64,000 bases of DNA from Chitinivibrionales bacterium (GTDB lineage Bacteria > Fibrobacterota > Chitinivibrionia > Chitinivibrionales > FEN-1185), in the NCBI GenBank assembly GCA_035516255.1, contig DATJAL010000030.1, positions 1 through 64,000 on the forward strand. The letters run 5' to 3'. Positions 59,354 through 64,000 of the stretch are shown piece by piece (the stretch's first letter is position 1; each line of letters starts with the position of its first letter). Made by a program: the position numbers and the translations under genes. The notes under the pieces are model-generated. The model saw nothing but the letters and a program-made list of their open reading frames with translations, did no database searches and had not been told where the DNA came from.

Positions 59354-60112
59354 TTATTTTTTCTGGTCCGTGCTTGCGCTCGCCTCGATGTTTCCGGTAG
59401 TCTTCACCTCCCCGGCGTCCGGGTGGTTGGTCTTTATGACGAACTCGCCCGTTTTACTGTCCTTTTCCTCGAAGCGCGTCGATACGGCGAGACGGTAAGC
59501 CCATATCCCGCCGGCACCGGCCGAGTCCGGTCTTGTCAATTTGAACTCGCAGTGCAGGGGCAGGGTGTTCTGCCACGGCGTCTGGCCGGACGAACCCGAG
59601 CCAGGGGTGAAAAACACCTCCAAGACCTTCAGGTCGGGCTTGTCGGTGGAGAGCGTCAGATCGGTCTCATAAAGACCGTTGCTCCCACGCCGCATCTGGG
59701 GGTAGCCCGGGGAAACGGCGACCGGAACTTTTACAAAGCCCTTCATGCAAAGCTGCAGACTCGGTTTATTTTTGGCGTTCGAGTTCACGGTGAGGCATTT
59801 GGTGAAAGCGCCGTCGTGTACCCGATCCAGCGCAACTTCTTCGGTAACGGTGCCTTCCCGACCGGGAAGGATGGTCGTGTCGAAACCGACCACGGTGCAC
59901 CCTCAGCCAGGCCTCGCTTCGCGTATAACAAGCACGCTGTCGCCCGTGTTCTTGATTTTGAACATATGCTTCGCCGATGAAACGGTTCCCTTTTTGATGG
60001 TGCCTGCGTCGAACTCGTCGGCGTCGGCCGAGATCAGGGGACCGGTCTTGGTGGCTGCGGGGACCAGGAACATGCTGCCAAGTAAAAGAAGTGTTGAGAC
60101 TGTTTTCTTCAT
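59354..60112 (-). CDS. DUF1573 protein with an in-frame UGA, candidate selenoprotein
   Basis: Read through one UGA (59905-59903), this is a 252-residue exported protein: signal peptide (MKKTVSTLLLLGSMFLVPA), then a DUF1573 domain FDAGTIKKGTVSSAKHMFKIKNTGDSVLVIREARPG-U-GCTVVGFDTTILPGREG. Family members have Cys-Gly-Cys at this point (RxSCGCTV), so UGA at codon 70 replaces the first Cys and Cys72 is kept. Both halves share one frame and homology continues across the UGA without a gap. A SECIS-like hairpin begins 10-12 bases after the UGA (59892-59872). selD, yedF and DUF3343 lie in the window. Gly replaces the usual Ser before the site. A simple nonsense mutation is the alternative. Confidence 0.82.
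59872..59892 (-). promoter_or_regulatory. Candidate bacterial SECIS hairpin
   Basis: On the minus strand TGGTCG (59892-59887) pairs with CGACCA (59877-59872). Alternatively GTCG (59890-59887) pairs with CGAC (59882-59879) with a GTTT loop. Both place a GU in the apical loop, 10-12 bases after the UGA, as in known bacterial SECIS elements recognised by SelB. Confidence 0.6.
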
Positions 60113-60187
60113 GATTCACGACTCCTGTAATTCGTGCCTAATAAATATAATATATACAATTACCCGTGATACATGGATGAGAATCAT

Positions 60188-60650
60188 TTAAGGAGGTCCA
60201 GATACATTCCCATTGTTTATTTCACGCCCGATTACGTATTCGATTTTCTTCTTTGGAATATTGTAAATCTCCATGACGGGGCAGGGGGAGATCTTTTTCT
60301 CACTCTGATATTTTCGTCAAGGCGGGAAAGCGAATCGGCTTTCCCTTCGTCATCGGCATCCAGGATGATGCCGCTAAGGCTGCGCAGTTTTTCCTTTGCC
60401 ACGTCCCGGGGACTGCCGTAATACAGGTCGAACCCGAGGCCGGCCGAGATTTTTTCTTTCTTAAGCGCGCCATGCACGCTGTCAATGACCTGCTTGATTT
60501 TAGCGTATTCGCCTGTGCGTTTCGCGTACACGATGGTCATGGCCTTCACGGTTTTCTCGCGGACGGCAACCTTTGAAAACGCGTCGAAGCAGGACAGCAT
60601 GCCGCCCCCAGGGCGAGAACGAGCGCCAGGATAACGAGAAACGGTTTCAC
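60188..60650 (-). pseudogene. GyrI-like small-molecule-binding protein, broken by two frameshifts
   Basis: The gene begins with GTG at 60650 (membrane anchor MKPFLVILALVLALG). It shifts frame near 60608 at a run of five G and continues as CFDAFSKVAVREKTVKAMTIVYAKRTGEYAKI...LGFDLYYGSPRD...GIILD. It shifts again near 60300 to give KKISPCPVMEIYNIPKKKIEYVIGREI before the stop at 60188. This order matches GyrI-like/SRPBCC-unrelated 'AraC effector-binding' proteins with an N-terminal anchor. One extra G in the first run would restore frame 1. Either it is decaying or the assembly has errors here. Confidence 0.7.
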
Positions 60651-60662
60651 GCGGCCTCCGGA

Positions 60663-61223
60663 TTACCCGCCGAATTTTCCCCTTCCGTAAAGATACAAAT
60701 TATTGCCTCTTGAGTCGATCGCGACAATGACCGGCAGATTTTCGACTTCGAGACGGTACACCGCCTCGGGTCCCAGATCAGCGTAGCACACCACCGTAGA
60801 TTTCCTGATGCGTTTCCCGATAAGCGCGCCAAGGCCCCCGCCCGCCGCAAAATAAACGGCGCAATGTTTTTTCATGGCGTCAACAACGGCCTGCCCCCTG
60901 TTTCCCTTTCCGATCATTGCCGCAAGGCCTGATTTCGCAAGAAGCAGGGGCGTATAGGCGTCCATGCGGGAACTCGTGGTGGGGCCGGCGCTCATGCCGC
61001 CGGTTTTGGGGTTCCGCGGCGTCGGGCCGGTGTAGTAAAGTATTTGCCCGCGAAGGTCAACAGGCAGGGGTTTTTTTTTCAGGATGAGCTCGTGCAGCCG
61101 CCGGTGCGCCGCGTCGCGCGCCGTGTAGATGACGCCCGAAATCAATACTTCATCTCCCACCTTGAGCGAGGAAATGTCGCGCGAAGAAAGGGGAGGGACG
61201 ATAAGGTGCTTCGCCGCTGTCAT
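60663..61223 (-). CDS. Class I fumarase / tartrate dehydratase, beta subunit
   Basis: This 186-residue subunit corresponds to the C-terminal domain of FumA. Motifs: LKVGDEVLISGVIYTARDAAHRRL, LPVDLRGQILYYTGPTP, GGMSAGPTTSSRMD and MIGKGNRG. The start at 61223 overlaps the alpha-subunit stop (ATGA). With the alpha subunit it hydrates fumarate to malate using an oxygen-sensitive 4Fe-4S cluster, as expected in an anaerobe. Confidence 0.93.
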   Translation of the reverse strand: MTAAKHLIVPPLSSRDISSLKVGDEVLISGVIYTARDAAHRRLHELILKKKPLPVDLRGQILYYTGPTPRNPKTGGMSAGPTTSSRMDAYTPLLLAKSGLAAMIGKGNRGQAVVDAMKKHCAVYFAAGGGLGALIGKRIRKSTVVCYADLGPEAVYRLEVENLPVIVAIDSRGNNLYLYGRGKFGG

Positions 61224-62061
61224 AGCGTCACCGTGGCATGCCGCGCCGCGTGGCACGAAAGCGAGATTGCGACCGGCAGCGTCGCGATGTGGCAGGGGAA
61301 CGTTTCGATGTGCGCGTCGAGCGCGGTCACGGTCCCGCCGAGTCCGCCGGGCCCCACGCCGGATGAGTTTACTTTGTCAAGGATTTTCCTCTCCAGCGCC
61401 GCGAACCGCTTGTCGCGGTTCCTGCTGCCGAGCTTTCTCAGAAGGGCTTTTTTTGACAGGAGGACCGCGGTTTCGGCGGTGCCGCCGATGCCGATGCCGA
61501 CGATGACGGGCGGGCACGGGTTTCCGCCGGCCTTTTTCACGGTTTGGACCGCGGCATCAACGATGCCCGCCTCGCCGTCGGACGGCATGAGCATGAACAA
61601 ACAGGTCATGTTTTCCGACCCGCCGCCCTTGGGCGCCAGCGTGATTGAAAGCGAACCGTCTTTCGTTTGCGTAAGATGGATGATGGCAGGCGTGTTGGTA
61701 AAAGTGTTTTTTCTTTGATACAACGGATCGTTCACCATGGACGGCCGCAGATATCCTTTTTTATACCCGAGCTTTGTTCCTTCATTTATCGCATCGGTCA
61801 AGGTTCCGCCGGAAATTCGCACGTTGCCGCCCATTTCAACGAAAAACACGGCGATGCCTGTGTCCTGACAAATCGGAATACATTCCCTGCGGGCGATGCG
61901 GGCGTTTTCGGCAACGGCGGCCAGCAGGGAGCGTCCGAGCCGCGATTTTTCCTTTTTCCGCGCGCTCCGGATTGCCGACCGCACGTCTCGGGGCAGGACA
62001 AACGCCGCGTCAAGGCACAGCCGCTGAACGCTTTCAACGATCCGTTCGTAGGGAATGGATC

Positions 62062-62065
<4 letters not shown>
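61220..62065 (-). CDS. Class I fumarase / tartrate dehydratase, alpha subunit
   Basis: This 281-residue iron-sulfur subunit has three Cys positioned as in FumA/Ttd[32 protein letters not shown] and [19 protein letters not shown]. The [41 protein letters not shown] end is typical. The ATG overlaps the malic enzyme stop (ATGA) and its own stop overlaps the beta subunit, so the three genes form a tight malate-fumarate operon. Fumarase rather than tartrate dehydratase is favoured by the malic enzyme neighbour. Confidence 0.94.
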
Positions 62066-63348
<1,283 letters not shown>

Positions 63349-63800
63349 CGGAATGGGGTCCTTGTTATTAGCTGAAAATATTTTTTGAAAAAATGGTCCA
63401 GGAATATGATGACAAGTAGTGTAAAATAGATGAAATTATGCGGAATATGAAAGAGGATATGGTTAAATAGTCCAAATAAGCAGCTGGTGAATCTGAAAAA
63501 TATCCAAATCATGGTCCAATGTCTGTTTTCAATCAAATAAAATAAATTCAATCATAAAACAAATTTTGTCCTCTCTACACCTCATAAAAAATTCCCCTTT
63601 ATAATTCATTGCAATACAAGCCAATACGTTTCTAACTGTCGTGATGCAGGATTGTTTGGGGTTGTACGCCCCCAAAAATAAAATTGCAAAAACAAATTAA
63701 CTCCTTGAAAACCAACCATGGCACGCTATTTGAATCATTAATTTCCCAAACTCGAGCGTGATTATTCAAAACGTAGAAGCTGAATTTACAAAAAAGAAAG
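63349..63800. other. AT-rich intergenic region
   Basis: This region upstream of the malic enzyme gene is strongly AT-rich. Short open frames on the minus strand lack ribosome sites and coding character. Promoters for the malic enzyme operon must lie here but I could not pick a clear one. Confidence 0.5.
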
Positions 63801-63806
63801 ATAAGG

Positions 63807-63909
63807 AAAAGACGGCACTTCGGAAAAAGGTGCAACCCAATCCAGTCCTCGCCTTTACTCTGGGTCCGTCTTTTTTCTTTAGGGAGAGAGGTAATCCTCT
63901 CTCCCTTTT
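63807..63909 (+). terminator. Two tandem terminator-like hairpins, possible small structured RNA
   Basis: The first structure is closed by aaaagacgg / ccgtctttt (63807-63815 with 63866-63874) and contains two inner stems (cac...gtg; accca / tgggt), forming a three-way junction followed by a T-run. Six bases further, gggagagagg / cctctctccc (63882-63891 with 63896-63905) is followed by TTTTA. It could end a + strand transcript or be a riboswitch plus terminator for a gene beyond the window; no ligand class was recognised. Confidence 0.55.
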
Positions 63910-64000
63910 ATTTGGGGTGCCATTGCCACAATCAGGCAAGGATCTTGTAACTTATTGGAATTATTATTAATAAGGTTTATTGTATTTTTTATTATTTCCC

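Noticed and set aside
59354-59893. Treating the DUF1573 region as two separate genes
   Set aside because: The supposed second gene would start at GTG in the middle of the conserved CTVVGFD motif, lacks a ribosome site and is in the same frame as the first part.

Overview
The window looks like chromosome from an anaerobic, LPS-bearing (diderm) bacterium with a GC-rich core genome. A Fibrobacterota-type lineage is my best guess. The hints are an AgmX/PglI (TonB-C-like) lipoprotein domain, many small secreted proteins and lipoproteins, lpxB plus a Lol transporter, and several rubrerythrin/ferritin-type proteins. No rRNA, tRNA, CRISPR array or complete transposase gene was seen.

Layout. 1-6.5 kb: a chromosomal integron. 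A GC-rich integrase gene (3384-4682, +) lies between AT-rich gene cassettes that are all coded on the minus strand and bounded by near-identical ~137-bp attC sites; most cassette products are lipoproteins. 6.6-26.5 kb: secreted proteins, methionine aminopeptidase/HflX, an acyltransferase, a DUF58/BatA-type pair, metH, a large secreted beta-helix protein with a 14-C tract in its leader, and a type IV pilin-like gene with a strong promoter and a structured leader. 26.9-35.3 kb: Ser/Thr kinase with TPR-like region, PHP phosphoesterase + mannose-1-P guanylyltransferase, lpxB + DUF362 ferredoxin. 35.4-39.4 kb: an accessory patch with a YhcG-type PDDEXK nuclease and a frameshifted DUF2075 helicase. 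39.7-46 kb: PTS enzyme I, selD, and an iron/heme redox gene group (ferritins, DOMON, DUF4405). 46-51 kb: two thioredoxin-fold proteins and lysS-lolC/E-lolD. 51.3-57.7 kb: mcsA-mcsB-yedF-DUF3343, rubrerythrin, rubredoxin, zwf, ferritin-like, Smr. 57.7-63.3 kb: lipoprotein, radical SAM, a DUF1573 gene with an in-frame UGA, a broken GyrI-like gene, and a malic enzyme-fumarase operon.

Main discoveries. (1) The DUF1573 gene reads through one UGA exactly where the family has the first Cys of its CGC motif. A SECIS-like hairpin follows the UGA, and selD, yedF and a DUF3343 gene lie in the same window, so this is a strong candidate for a new selenoprotein. (2) Two families of GC-rich structured repeats (called A and B here) fill many gene junctions. 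Their outer ends lie close to stop or start codons, and the A hairpin shows compensatory base changes. (3) The integron can be parsed cassette by cassette because each cassette's R'' and R' core sites match. One cassette lies on the 'wrong' side of intI behind a half attC.

Several genes carry frameshifts (37607, ~60300, ~60608), so sequencing error or real decay must be kept in mind.
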